A stretch of 64,000 nt of DNA from Limnephilus marmoratus (Eukaryota; Arthropoda; Insecta; Trichoptera; Limnephilidae): positions 1,364,001-1,428,000 of the forward strand of contig OU862918.1 of the NCBI GenBank assembly GCA_917880885.1, read 5' to 3'. Below the pieces are notes generated by a model. The model searched no databases and was not told the DNA's origin. It worked only from the letters and a program-made list of their open reading frames with translations. Position 1 is the first letter of the stretch. Each line of letters begins with the position of its first letter. Both the position numbers and the translations under genes were made by a program. Positions 11,329-24,369 of the stretch are shown one piece after another.

Positions 11329-11360
11329 CTAGCTGAACCCGACCACGCTTCGCTGTGGCT
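11329..11360 (-). mobile_element. Helitron-like 3' terminus
   Basis: On the minus strand a hairpin (GCCAC/GTGGT around GCGAAGC) is followed by CGGGTTCAG and then CTAG|T (CTAG at 11329-11332). This is the classical Helitron 3' end layout and matches the plus-strand end at 39307-39336. The body would extend to higher coordinates, but its 5' end was not located. Confidence 0.65.
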
Positions 11361-12302
11361 TTGTCTGATTTTAATTATTAGAGGAGTTAACAAAAATTGT
11401 CTAGCAACTGTGCATTTTCCAAGAAGACACATTGCTTAATTGAATATCTGCTGTGACTATGCTGTAGTGTAGAATATAAGGGAAGAAAAAAAACCTACGT
11501 AAATTTTTAAAAATTATTTATTTATTCAGACCTTAAGAGTGCATTACCAGAGAAAGCCGGAAATACGTCATTTTCAAAAAAGTTTTTAGACGTATTGACT
11601 CTTTTCCACAAAAAATTATAAATGGATTTCGAAAGATTGTTCTTTTATCTAGCATTCGTATGTAATAAATTTTTAGATTTTTTTAAAATTTTTAGTGTAA
11701 TAAGGTTATTCCATAGGTCGTTGGCAGATTTGTTAAATTTTCAAAAAAGTTTTTGTATTATACCACACCCATTTCAAATAATGTAATCATGCAGTAAAAT
11801 AAATCAATACATTATCTAGCAAAGTTATGTATTAGAATTTTAATTTTAGTTTCAATAAAATCATTAAAAAATATGTACGTACATGTGTTTCTTGACGAAA
11901 ATTGGTCCATTTGTGTATTTATTTGCGCACTTACAAATTAATATATTTCAGATTTTTTTAACATTATTATTAAATTTAGACATTATTGAAAAATGATAAA
12001 TACTTTTAATTAAAAAATATTTACAAAAAGTACACTATTTTAATAGTTTTATCATCACGTCTTTCAGCATTTTTGGATGAAGGTATAAATTAAAGCTAAT
12101 TTGGATTGAAATAAATTCGATATTGAGTTATAATTTAAAAAAGCTGGTACGGAGAATAATTAATCTTTCACATTGTAACCGCCCTGCACGATCGGAAGAA
12201 CAACTTTCGACGAAATGTGGATTTTCGTCCGCTGGCTGGTTAAACGCTCTTAAAGGCTTTCAAAATATCACGTTATTATAGATCTAGTTATTCAGAAGTA
12301 TA
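11361..12302. other. A+T-rich, unassigned (possible Helitron body)
   Basis: The start of this stretch may belong to the Helitron that ends at 11329. Beyond that I see only A+T-rich sequence with no motif, terminal repeat or coding frame. Confidence 0.35.
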
Positions 12303-12770
12303 ATCAAAATCAAAATCATTTATTGTACAAAATTTACATTTAGTACAAAAGGTATAACTTATAGGTACTTATATCCTATTTCTTCCAGTTAACCTAACAT
12401 GTTGTACAGATTTGAACACAAATGAAATATAAATATAAAAGTGGTGTAATACAAAGTGAATTTGTTTTAATTTATTATATAAACATAAATATAAAAACAG
12501 TTGTACCTATGTGAAGTATTCACTTAATGGGTAATGAGACCTGTTCAAAAGGAATGTTTTTAGTGATGACTTAAATCTGAGTGTAGGTATCTTGTATTTG
12601 TTTAATATCATGTGGAAGGTTGTTGTATACTTTAATCCATTACCTCCATGACGATGTCTACAGGCATCAAAAAAATTGATGAAAAGTATGATTTTTTTTC
12701 ACTATGAATAAAGCCAAATCCCACCAAGTTGTTATACAGCATTTACAGATTGGTATGTTAGCTTTCAATA
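12303..12770 (-). pseudogene. Jockey-like LINE, extreme 3' end
   Basis: On the minus strand the last codons of a LINE ORF2 are visible (LRFKSSLKTFLLN, ending at a stop near 12510). A 3' UTR follows and ends in the simple repeat ATTTTG (plus-strand AATCAAAATCAAAATC at 12303-12318) after an AATAAA signal. The fragment is 5'-truncated and carries frameshifts. Confidence 0.7.
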
Positions 12771-13149
12771 ATTAACATAATTTGATAAATTTTATTGATT
12801 ATCCTAATTTTAATTATTTTTTTACTAAAGCCCTGAAAATAGACCCATTTTGAAAAAAAGAAAAAAAATTTAATCGGAAAAAAATAAAACATGTGTGAAT
12901 CACATATTGTTATCAAAAGATAAAATAGTCGGAAACACTGTTTCAACATAATATTATATGCATTAGATGATAGCTAGATGGCACTGAAATCAGGTGATGC
13001 CTGCGCGCAACCTTTGGAGGTTAGCTGTGACAGTGTTTACACACGTTTTTGGTTAGCTTGCCTTCAAATAATACGGTTTTGTAGTGTTTTTATGAGTGAT
13101 TTTTATTTAAATCAATAGTTTGTCTGCGGTTTTCGTATATTTTTTATCA
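12771..13149. other. Short spacer before piggyBac pseudogene
   Basis: It probably includes the 5' non-coding part of the piggyBac element, but no terminal inverted repeat was recognised. Confidence 0.35.
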
Positions 13150-14685
13150 TGTCGAAAATACCTACTTCTCCTATACCTACCCAATTCTTCGTTATAAAAC
13201 GAAATCGTTGAATCACGATGAAATGATGGCAGAATTGGAGCGCTCTTTTAGCGTAAGTGAAAGTGATGACAATAATGTTGGTAATAACGCGCTATTGTTA
13301 TGATTCCTCCAGAAAACGTTGATAAACAGATGAACGAAGAGCATTTTGACGATAATTTGATGACATATAACAAAGTTGCGGAGGTGGATAACTTTCGAGA
13401 TATTGCCGGCACATTTGTAATCGAGCGCAACATCGAAATTGAGAAAATTGATGAGTCATGCCTTGACGAGCATGAACCAGATGAATTTGCTAATGACCTT
13501 CACTGGAGTCAGTCTTCGACATCGTCCTGTGTGAGTCGTAATACCTTTCGAATATCTATTTCAAATGCACCACCAGCCAAAACATGAAACTAAAGTACAA
13601 AAAGAAGTCTCACTATAAACAAAAGTGGTCTAAGGCTACCTGTTCCAAGCAATGCCGTATTCCGGAGCATCTGATACATATGACCCTGAATTAGATCAGA
13701 GATTATCCGTCCTTCTTCTACGATAGAATATATAGAGTTCCCCACACGCCATGAGCTATTTATGGACAATTTCTTCACATCTCACCATTTCATGTGTATC
13801 CTGAAGGATAGGAGAATGCGCGCTACTGGCACATGTAGCTTCTTCACCTTGAAGCTTCAGGCAAGTTGAAGACAGGAAAGCAATTGCCTAAAGGTATCAT
13901 TTTCTTTTATTTTTCCCTTGCGCATAGCATTCATTTACCTAGCTAAAGTGTAAATCTCATCGCTCTTATAATTGTAGGTAAATTTGATGCGGTGGTACAC
14001 GTAGAAAACCAAATCCCCGTATGCCGTTGGTAGGACAGCCGTGTAGTAAGTGACCATGAACTATGATCAAATAGAGTCAGTACGTTAAGTGTAGCGTTGG
14101 CAGATATCGAAGAAAGACAAAAAATGCAACAATTTGGAGAAAGCATGCAAACAAATCGATTGCCCGGCGCTAATACAAAATTACAATTTGGGAATGGGTG
14201 GACCTCCATGATAATGGTATACAAAATTATCGGGTCAACGTTCGGTCAAAGAAGTGGTACTGGCCTTTATTTGTATCTTGCCTCAGCAGCGCTCTTGTCT
14301 CTTGTAAATGGATGGAAGTTGCAATGCTTCTTGAGGAAGTACGAGCATGATATAGGAAACCAGAAGATGACTAGGCAACAGAAAAACCTTTCCCAGAAGG
14401 CATTCCATGTGGAGTTTAGCCGTACTCTTCTATTGTCTTTTCCAAACCAGGTCAATACCAAATTCGGAGAACCTCCTGTGAAAGAAGGCCATGACGCAGA
14501 AGATGGAAATTGTGTGCCTCGATTGCAAGAATTTCATTTGCAATATCGTGGCAAATCTCATATTCGTTATGCTCTGTGTAAAAAAAATCCAACAGCCTAT
14601 CGGTGCCGGGCCTGCAACCGAGCCCTTCATTTTGACTACTTTGAACAGTATCACTTAAAGAATAATTTGCTTAGATTTGGTTAGT
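13150..14685 (+). pseudogene. piggyBac-family transposase pseudogene
   Basis: Several frames together spell a piggyBac (PGBD-like) transposase. The N-terminal acidic region contains IPPENVD, the catalytic-core block reads MDNFFTSHHF followed by MRATGTCSFF (about 13762-13850), and a KKWYWPLF block lies near 14255. The C-terminal cysteine-rich domain has CKK, CRAC and HFDYFEQYH (about 14575-14655). The last 195 codons are open at 14097-14684, but the true frame shifts inside them. There are many frameshifts and stops, and the central DDE region is largely unreadable. Transposases of this family cut and paste at TTAA; this copy cannot be active. I could not identify its terminal inverted repeats. 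Confidence 0.85.
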
Positions 14686-16193
14686 TTCCTCATTCTTGAA
14701 TGTTTTTTTTAATATTGAATTTTTTATTATTTTGCGTATTTTCCATAAATATGTTTTTTTTTCATTGTATTATAAACAAAGGCAATCATTTATTTTATAT
14801 TATCAATATAAATCAAACAGTAGACTGCACTTAACCCATAGTTGACATAAATTTTGCTTAGAGGGGTTACCTCCACGAGTTGCGTTTAGGCATCAATTTT
14901 CTAGACGCTCTGGTGAGAGGGTGGGCGGGCGGAAAATTCTAAAACTGATTTTGAGCTCCTTTTTAAGTCTATACTATCGGGTTATAATGATGATTCAAGT
15001 TTATAAAAATAAAAAAAAATTCATGGAGGTAATGGGTTATTGGCCATGTAAAAGGGTCTTATAATTATAAGCATGTCGTATATAACACAATAAACTGAAA
15101 AAGTTGTACAAAGGAGTTTAGCATAATAAAGGTAAAACCGAAGTGCTTAAGGTACGATGAAAGTAATTATAAAGGAATGTGTATTTTGTGATGTATTGCA
15201 TTAATCAACAGTGAAAATTAGAAAATATTGTAGCTTCCACCTTACGAATGGATAAATAATATTTCAGAATTATAACGAAATCAACACACTAGCGGCACCT
15301 AGCGGATTAAGTTTGATTGGACCATGGAGACAGTAGAGATCCATAATGATTAAACTCATGTCAAGTTTTGATAAAAAGATCACAGAGGGTATTGAAAATC
15401 GTCACGACACAGGGAAAGACCCTTTCTTAGGCTCAAAAATAAATAGTTGAAACCAACAGCCAATCAGGTAGAAGCAGAAAGCTATAAATAATTAATCAAA
15501 CCAATCACAAAGCGAAGGGCGTATTCATATTTTGAACAAAGAGATGGACTTTAGACTAGGCAATTAATCAGAGATTTATGGGAAAAAATATCGTCATCAA
15601 CCGAAAGATCACTACACTATAATGTAAACGGGGTCTCACGCTCGGTGCATTGGATACGATGACCCTAGATGTAATATAAACAATCAGTGCAATCGAGGTA
15701 TTGACAACCGCCGTTAACGGACAAATTAATCCATATTATGTTGGAAAAACTATGCAAGAAAATAACAAGAAAATTATAATAGGAGGAAAATTAAAGAAAA
15801 GATGTGTAAAACATAAGAAAAGCTACTGTAGGGATATTCAGTTGTATAACGAGTACGTGGAAAGCAAAAGGAGGCCACATTCGGAAAGAAACGTACGTTT
15901 GATATTTAAAAGGAAGAAAAACGCTGGAAATTAGGAATGTCACTTTTGTGACGTCAGGGAAAACGATTTGAAAAGGAAATCTTATGGAAAAAGTGGACGT
16001 TTAAACGGAAGTGTTTATTGAACAATATAAGATTTCGACTTAATTTTGCTTTTTCAGACGAGTTTAAATAGATATCGTTATATATTTGGAATAGGGAGGT
16101 CATTCTAGTTACATTGCGTTAGATAAAGCAAACAAAAAGGGTTGTTTTACGTCAATTGTTTGAGGAGAATTCTATGGGAGATAGGACAGACTG
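14686..16193. other. Unassigned; possible small TTAA-type MITE
   Basis: From 14833 to about 15050 the ends TTAACCCAT...TTACCTCCA and TGGAGGTAATGGGTTA are loosely inverted, suggesting a degenerate MITE. The remainder is A+T-rich. The 77-codon lysine-rich ORF at 15701-15934 is not recognised and not called. The right edge is where the 5-kb repeat unit begins. Confidence 0.35.
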
Positions 16194-17312
16194 CAAGGAA
16201 AAATGAAACATTATTTGAGTTGACGACCTCACACGTGATTTTGTTGTTCAAACAATAAGAAAACGAACATGGTATTAGGCAATTAAACCCATTTTAATGG
16301 CTTTTGGGACGATAAAAATTATCATTGGTCATATGGACAGTTTACTTAAACTAAAAAACGATTAGATTTTATTACCCTCGAATAAATGCTGAGTTATTGA
16401 TCAACACCTCGAAAACCCAGACATAAACAGACGTCAAATTTTAAATTAATGTGGATTTAGGGGAGAAAGGGACGGAATTTGGAGGATGACCCATAGAACG
16501 TAATAAAAATGACAGGAATTTAAGGGCCGAAGTGGAAGTTTCTCCTATAAAAAATGTGAAAAATAACATAAAAAGTAGTAGTATATAGAAAATGAAATTT
16601 TCTAAGAGGTGACATACATCGAAGGCGAAACGGGGGGTAGTAAAAAAGAAAATAAAAACAATTAAAAGATGATTCCGTAAGGAAAACTCATGAAAATTCA
16701 GAAGTATTGATGAAAACAATAAATTTGGCTTGGAATGTAACTAATCATATAGATGTGGACAATAACGTAAGGATAAAAGAGGAAATTCGTAGGAAGAGTG
16801 TTGTGAATACAAGAAAATTCTAGGGGAAAGGGGAAAATTCAGATATACTACGTAAATAGAGAAAATACGGGTTTTAATGGAAAAATTCATACAAGTAGCA
16901 GTGAGATAGAGTAGAATTTATAAAAATTGCAACTCGGAATTGCATAGTAAACATTTCGATATGGAGATAATCATGATTTGTGATAGGTACGGAAAAATCG
17001 AGACGTAAATATAGTTATCGAAGACGGACCTTTTACGAATTGAGAAAAAAAAATAACAAAAAAATTATGAAATTCAAGCTAATTTTGTATGACCAACGGC
17101 ACAAAGAACGATAGGGCAATTTAAAACAAAGTAACTGAATCCGGATCTTGTAGGTATGAAAATAAGAGAGAGGAAGCAATGAGACAATGGAAATAGGGCT
17201 TAAGGAACATTACTCGATAATGGTGAGATAATTTCAAGGGTTTGCGAGTTGATAGACATGGGATTGTTTTGTCACAGGAAATTCAGATACAATCTTTTGG
17301 ACCTGAGAGGGG

Positions 17313-17349
17313 TATAAAAAACAGAACTCAGTCATTTTTCGTTAGTCAG
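17313..17349 (+). promoter_or_regulatory. Putative core promoter in unit copy 1
   Basis: GGGGTATAAAAAA is followed about 30 bp later by TAGTCAGCG, an arthropod-type initiator (TCAGT-like). The arrangement is kept in copy 2. Confidence 0.5.
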
Positions 17350-18456
17350 CGCCGGTTGTGAAAAGTTGAAAGTTCGTGAGTCGTGACGAAAACGCTCGGT
17401 AATTACTTGTGAAAAAAATTCTAAGTGATTAGGAATTGTGGACTTAGGAAAATTTCATATTCAAGCCAGTGTCTTTAAAAAAAAAATAAGTTTGCAGTTC
17501 AAGTCAGAGAAAATAAAAATAAAGTTTACTTTCTATTTATTTGTGAAAAGCTAAAAGTGCTGTGATTTTGTTTAGTGAAAAATTCGGTTTTTATAATCAA
17601 TAAATATTGTATTTTTGGGACTTAGAAATTTCGTGAAAATCAAAAATCAATGAAATAGATGAATAAAGTGATGTGATAATTGAATACAAATAAGTTATAA
17701 TTAAATACGTGTGTCCAGTTTAAACGGAAAGAGTTCTATTAAATATCAAATATTTAAATTAATTATTTAAAAAACAGTGCAAATTGAAAAGAGATAATAA
17801 ATAAATAAGTGCATTTAGTTAAACGGAAAAGTTCAACGAAAATCTTTAATTAAATTGAGTGTTTTAAATTAAGTATCAGTCTTTTATTAATTTAAAAAAA
17901 TAGTGTAGTCGAAATAATTCTACTCGTAAAAATTATAAAATTTAGGGAGAATAAAGTGCTATAGTCAAAGTGTAGTTGATGTAGCAGAATAATAAAAAAA
18001 AACAGTGTTTAGTAATAATTTCCGATTTAATTAAATGGACAAAATTTTACCTCAGAATAATTCGGCTAAATAATTTACAATTGGGCGGCACATTCCTACC
18101 ACAAAGTGTTAATCTACTATTAGATTCAAAAATTTGGAAAAAAAAAAAAATAAAATAAAATGAATGATAATACATAATGATATTTTATTGCTAAATAAAA
18201 GTAACGATTTACCATTTCGAAATTAATCGTGAAGTAACTATCATTAAAAAGTTATTTAATCAACGGGTTTTGAAATAAAATGCAGTTAGAACGATAAACA
18301 TCATTTAATTTAGATAGATTAAACGGGAATAAAATAAAATTGAAGTCGGAAAAAATTTTATTTGAATTTAGTTGATAACAATAGGAGTAGGTATTAGGTA
18401 AGGAAACATAACAAGGTTTTCCCGTGTAGCACCCGGACGGAAAGAGACCTTTTGGG

Positions 18457-18811
18457 GTAAGTTACATAAAGTATAAATATTTTCTAGGTTCCAAGGAGAG
18501 AGCGGCATGCAGCAGACAGTTGGTATTTGAATTAATTTTATAAAAAAGTATTACTTGCTTAATATGTGATATGTACCTATATTGAAATATTATATATAAA
18601 GTATGTATATTTATATATATATATATATTTATATTTATCCCAAGAAAATTTTAATCAAAAAGAAACACACTTAAATAAAAGTAAAAGGTATCGATTACTA
18701 ATACCTACTTAGAACGCACTATGCTATTTAAAAAATAGTTGTGTGCTAGAAAAAATTTCAAGTTCATATTTTATACTTATTTTATTAATATATGTACTAT
18801 TATAGTTTCAG
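18457..18811 (+). other. Putative intron in unit copy 1
   Basis: A consensus donor GGG|GTAAGT and an acceptor after a pyrimidine-containing run, TTTCAG|C, bound about 355 bp. Both are retained in copy 2 although the interior has diverged more than the edges. This is inferred from signals only. Confidence 0.35.
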
Positions 18812-21800
18812 CTAATATAAAATGATAAAAAAATGAGTTATGATATTAGAATTTATTTCAATTATAATATAATTGTATATATCAGTATATTTATTTATTG
18901 AGGCAAAATATATATGTATATGTATGTAAATTATAACTATATTTATTTGGGATCAGGTTAGGGCAATTGCAAAAAAGAAATTACGACTATTAAATTCAAA
19001 AGGAAATTTAGGACCGTAAATCTCACGTTCGAGAATGTTTTAAAAGTAAACAAATATCTCATGTTTGGAATCTAGGTCACGAGGACAGCGGTAATGTTTA
19101 CATAATTAAAATTGTTTATAAAACAACTCGGTCATGGGGGCACTGGGTCAGATGCTTTAAAGGAGTATGTCCTTGGGTATATAATAGGTAGTTGACAGGT
19201 ATTAATATTAACTTTTATAATGAGGCAAAGCCATGAAGTTGCGCAATTATAGAAAAAAGTTTTAAACACAATTTTTAATTTGAACATGAAGAGATAAATT
19301 TTGAACTGAACAATTGAAAGTAAACAGATTTATTATAGCTAGATAAATAATAGGTACAACAATCATTTGGAAAATCACGGGTTAGTTTAGGAGTGTATTG
19401 AAGAATTACATGGAATATTCGAGGAGAAATTTATAGAACAATTACTCTCGTAGGTATCAATCATTTACATGAAACAGTTGACAAATCACGGGATAGTCAA
19501 ATAGAAGAGTATTGAAGAATTACAAGGAAGATTCGAGTAAAATTTTGTGGAGTAATTACTCTCATAGACATCAATCATTTACAAGAAGCAGTTGAAAAAT
19601 CACGGGATAGCCTAATAAAAAGTATCAATCGGTTACATGAGACAACTGAAAAATCACGGGATAGTAAAAATTTTACCAAAAGTTGAACCTTGGGGGAAAA
19701 TTTAGAAAACAGTTCAACAATAGGAGGCAGTGGTCGCTCCTAAAAAAACCAAGGACCATTAACCAAACACATAATAGAGATGGCAATCTCTTAAATAAAA
19801 TTGTCAACCAAACAAATCAAAAGCTTGGAATTTTCGGCACTCCAGAACAAACCGAGATAATTTCTTATTCTAGTAGTATCTATTAATATTTCCCACTCTT
19901 GGTATGTATATATTCGGTCATCGGCTAAGGTTTTGTGCAGAATTCCTTTTCACGAAATCCGAGCTCGGGATTTGAGACTAGCTAGCCTCAAAATTGCGAG
20001 TTATAATCCTACCCAAACGTATGTTTACTTATATATCTTTGTATGTACTGTACATTGGATAATGTGGACCCGCTTACAGCTAGCGTTTTAGACTCGACAG
20101 AGTTACTCTCACATCATTTCTTGTACGTGGAGGGAGGATTCACGACCCGTAACTCTGCAAAACACCGTGAGTATATGATTGCATATAGGACGAAACCGGT
20201 TCGCCCTAAGTAAATAGTAAACCTTGGAGGAGTAGGAATTTGGGGGTATCTAGGCTCGGATGACGACCTGAAGGCAGTGCATGATAACAAGAGGAAGGAG
20301 GGTTGGGACGCGATAACTTAGGTATCAATCAGCCGATCCGCGCCAGAAGATTGTGCGAATTTCTAGTTAGAATTTGATCACCTGGTTTACTTGTAGGAGG
20401 AAGGCGCCAAATTTTCGGCAGAAAAAGGGTATTCTGAGTTCGTCTAATATGCAATCTATTAATTATATTAACCTACTAAATCCATCTTTATATGTACCTT
20501 ATAGCAGCTGAATCATAGTGGAGGGGAGCCAGGCAGACATAAAACAATCATAATCAAATTTACTAACAATTAACCATTTGAGTCATACTTAATTATCTGT
20601 TCATTTAAACATGCGTCATTTCGATTAGTACAGTTTATTTACGAGTTCGTTAGGATGTATGGAAACATAATAAGCGACGGAGGAAAGCTAGCTCATTTAG
20701 AGAAAGTATTTAAAGTTAGATTTGCAATGGAGAGACCAATACAGTTTGAAACTCAACGCTCTGTTTAGAATCAAGAAGTTACCACAAAAATGAAAGTAAT
20801 TAAGGTCCCATATCATAAATCAAAAAATTACACAACGTTTGATGGAGTTTAATTACAACATAAATACGAAAATATTTACGTTCAAGGTCGTAAATAACGT
20901 ATTAATCAGTTAAGTACATATATCTCTAAAGGTATATAGTACAAGGGAGCTTTAAGTAGCTTTCTGTAGTTATCAAAGAAAATAAGGGTCCAATTTTCAT
21001 GAAGGCTTGTGTGACGTAGGGAAGGAATTTTCCATCCCTACTTCACTCATGCAAAGCCTTAAAAATTTAAATATCGATCAGAGCCAAAAGAAAAGTTCAA
21101 GGAAACTTGAAGGGATGAAAGAATTCCAAAAATAAAATAAATCAGCATCAGAAAGGCGAAACATCACAACTGTCTTGCCGATGACCAGGAGAGTTTTATA
21201 TATTTAAAGCAAGTTAAAAGAGGTAAAAGGAGGAGTATTACAAGGAAAAATGAAACATTATTTGGGTTGACGATCTCACACGTGATTTTGTGGTTTAAAC
21301 AATAAGAAAACGAACATTTTATTAGGTGATTAAACCCATTTTAATGGCTTTTAGGACGATAAAAATTACCATTGGTCTTATGGACAGTTTACATTAACTA
21401 AAAACCATTATATTTTATTACCCTCGAATAAATGCTGAGTTATCGATCGGTACATCGAAGTCCAGACATAAACAAACGTCAAATCTTAAATTAATGGGTT
21501 TTTCGGTAAGAAAGGGACGGAATTTGGGGGATGACCCATAGGACGTAATAAAAATGACAGAAATTTAAGGACCGAAGTGGGAGTGTTTCCTATAAAAATG
21601 TGAAAAATGATACATTAATTAATAACAAATAGAAAATGAAATTTTCTATTGAGGCAGCAAACATAAAAAAACGATATGTATAGGAGAGTAATGTACGGTG
21701 AAATTATGGGGGAGTAGATACGGCCAAGGAAACCAAAGAAAATCTTAAATTAACAATGAATAAAATAAATACGGCTGGAAACATAAAAATTATAGGGATG

Positions 21801-22356
21801 TGGACAATAACGTAAGGATAAAAGAGGAAATTCGTAGGAAGAGTGTTGTGAATACAAGAAAATTCTAGGGGAAAGGGGAAAATTCAGATATACTACGTAA
21901 ATAAAGAAAATACGGGTTTTTAATGGAAAATTCATACAAGTAGCAGTGAGATAGAGTAGAATTTATAAAAATTGCAACTCGAAATTGCATAGTAAACATT
22001 TCGATATGGAGTTAATCATGATTTGTGATAGGTGCGGAAAAATCGAGACGTAAATATAGTTATCGAAGATGGACCTTTTACGAATTGAGAAAAAAAAGAA
22101 CTTAAAAATTATGAAATTCAAGCTAATTTTGTATGACCAACAGCACAAAGAATGATAGGGCAATTTAAAACAAAGTAACTGAATCCGGACCTTGTAGGTA
22201 TGAGAACGCGAGACAGGACGCCATGATCCAGTTGAAGTACGACTTAAGGGACATTATTCGATAATGGTGAGATAATTTCAAGGGATTGCGAGTTGATAGA
22301 CATGGCATTGTTTTGTCACAGGAAATTCAGATACAATCTTTTGGACCTGAGAGGGG

Positions 22357-22393
22357 TATAAAAAGCAGAACTCGGGCATTTTTCGATAGTCAG
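22357..22393 (+). promoter_or_regulatory. Putative core promoter in unit copy 2
   Basis: GGGGTATAAAAAG is followed by ATAGTCAGCG at the same spacing as in copy 1. The surrounding 100 bp is among the best conserved parts of the unit. Confidence 0.5.
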
Positions 22394-22740
22394 CGCCGGT
22401 TGTGAAAAGTTGAAAGTTCGTGAGACGCGACGAAAACGCTCGGTAATTACTTGTGATTAAGTGATTAGGATTGCAGGACTTAGAAAAATTTCATATTCAA
22501 GCCAGTGACTTATAAAGACTTGCAAATTTAAAATCAGTGAAAATAAAGATAAATATTACGCTTTAATTATTTGTGAAAAGTTAAAAGTGCTGTGATAGAT
22601 ACAATTTGTTCAGTGGGAAATCCGGGTTTTATAATCAATAAATATCATATTTTGAGACTTAGAAACTTCGGGACAAGTGTCGGTGTGGTAAATAAATAAA
22701 GTGATGTAATAATAATAAAAAGTAAAGAAGTGATAATTAA

Positions 22741-23140
22741 TTACGTGTGTTCAGTCTAAACGGCAAGAGTTCTAGCAAATATCAAATATTTATATTAATT
22801 ATTTAAAAATAGTGCAAATTAAAAAGAAGTTATAAAAAATTATGTGCGTTCAGTTTAAACGGAAAGAGTTCTAGCACATATCAAATAATTATATTAATTA
22901 TTTAAAAATAGTGCAAATTAAAAATAAGTTATAAAAAATAATGTACGTTCAGTTTAAACGGAAAGAGTTCTAGCACATATCAAATAATTATATTAATTAT
23001 TTAAAAATAGTGCAAATTAAAAAGAAGTTATAAAAAATAATGTACGTTCAGTTTAAACGGAAAGAGTTCTAGCACATATCAAATATTTAAATTAATTAAT
23101 TTAAAAATAGTGCAAACAGAAAAATATTTATAAATAAATA
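22741..23140. repeat. 99-bp tandem array (four repeats)
   Basis: GTTCAGTYTAAACGG starts at 22749, 22848, 22947 and 23046, an exact 99-bp period. Each repeat also holds GAGTTCTAGCA and AAATAGTGCAAA. The counterpart in copy 1 has about two diverged repeats, so the array expanded after the duplication or contracted in copy 1. Confidence 0.9.
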
Positions 23141-23365
23141 AATAAGCATAAATAAATAATAACGAGTTTGAAATAAAGTGCAGTTAGAACGATAAACATC
23201 ATTTAATTTAGTTAGATTAAACGACAACAAAATAAAATTGAATCGAAAAAAAAAAAAAAGTTTATTTGAATTTAGTTGATAACATAGGAATAAATACTAG
23301 TTAGAAAAATATATATAAACAAAAGGGTTGGTCGTGTAGCACCCGACCGGAGTTGACCTTTTGGG

Positions 23366-23750
23366 GTAAGTTTTACATAAAGTATAAATAATTTTCAGAG
23401 ACATGGACGAGGCAGAGGGCAGCTGATCGTCGTTATAAAAACTTATATTATTACGACAAAATATTACTTGATTCAAATCTGTGCTATATATGTATATTAT
23501 AAGAAAAAAAAGGTTAAACACAATCTTATGTATGTTAAATTATGCTTGTATATGTGTATATACATATTTATATTTATCCCAGGAAAATTTTAATCAAAAA
23601 GAAACACACTTAAATAAAAGTAAAAGGTATCGATTACGAATACCTACTTAGGACGCACTATGCTATTTAAAAAATAGTTGTGTGCTAGATAAAATTTCAA
23701 GTTCATATTTTATACTTATTTTATTAATATATGTACTATTATAATTTCAG
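23366..23750 (+). other. Putative intron in unit copy 2
   Basis: The same donor (GTAAGT) and acceptor (AATTTCAG|CTAATA) as in copy 1 are separated by about 385 bp. A second, nearer AG (TTTTCAG at about 23397) exists only in this copy. Confidence 0.35.
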
Positions 23751-24369
23751 CTAATACGTAACGATTGAAATTAGGTTGTGAACGAGAATTTATTTCAACC
23801 ATAATATAATTGTATATATCAGTATATTTTTATTGAGACAAAATATATATGTATATATATATATATATGTGTGTATATGTATGTAAATTATAACTATATT
23901 TATCGGGGAACAGATTAGACATTTGCGAAAAGGAAATTACCACTATTAAATTCAAAAGAAAAAAAATTAGAACCATATAAGCTCGCGTTCAGGGATGTTC
24001 TAAAATAAACAAATATCTCACGTTTGGAATCTAGGTCACGAGGACAGCGGGAATGTTTACATAATTAAAACTGTTTATAAAACAACTCGGTCAGTAGGAC
24101 ACTGTGTCAAATGCTTTTAAAGGTAGATGTACCTGGGTCTCTAATAGGTAGTTGACAGGTATTAGTATTGTGCTTAGGTATTAACTTTTAGAATGGGACA
24201 AAGCCATGAAGTTGCGCAATTATAGAAAAGTTTTAAACACAATCTTTAATTTGAACATGAAGAGATTATTTTAGGATTGAACAATTTGAAAATAAATAGA
24301 TTTATTATAAGCTAGACAAATAATAGGTACATCAAACATTTGGAAAATCACGGGTTAGTTTAGGAGTGT

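Larger units (their letters stand above)
16194..21240 (+). repeat. 5-kb non-coding tandem unit, copy 1
   Basis: This 5,047-bp stretch is repeated in the same orientation directly afterwards (21241-27916). Both copies start with CAAGGAAAAATGAAACATT and end with GAG/AAA-TATTACA, and most blocks are nearly identical by eye. There is no coding frame above about 90 codons, and none is conserved between copies. Conserved features include a TATA box with an initiator (17313-17349), a GTAAGT donor and TTTCAG acceptor (18457-18811), and a series of AAATCACGGGATAG motifs (19372, 19483, 19597, 19651). A 99-bp repeat is present about twice at 17713-17890. No terminal inverted repeats, PBS or coding remnants identify a known transposon class, so the unit could be a duplicated non-coding RNA gene or an unclassified element. 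Confidence 0.85.

Noticed and set aside
13300..13587. Independent acidic small protein
   Set aside because: It is the N-terminal part of the piggyBac transposase relic that continues downstream.
22741..23140. CRISPR-like array
   Set aside because: Direct repeats are contiguous 99-bp units without unique spacers, in eukaryotic DNA.
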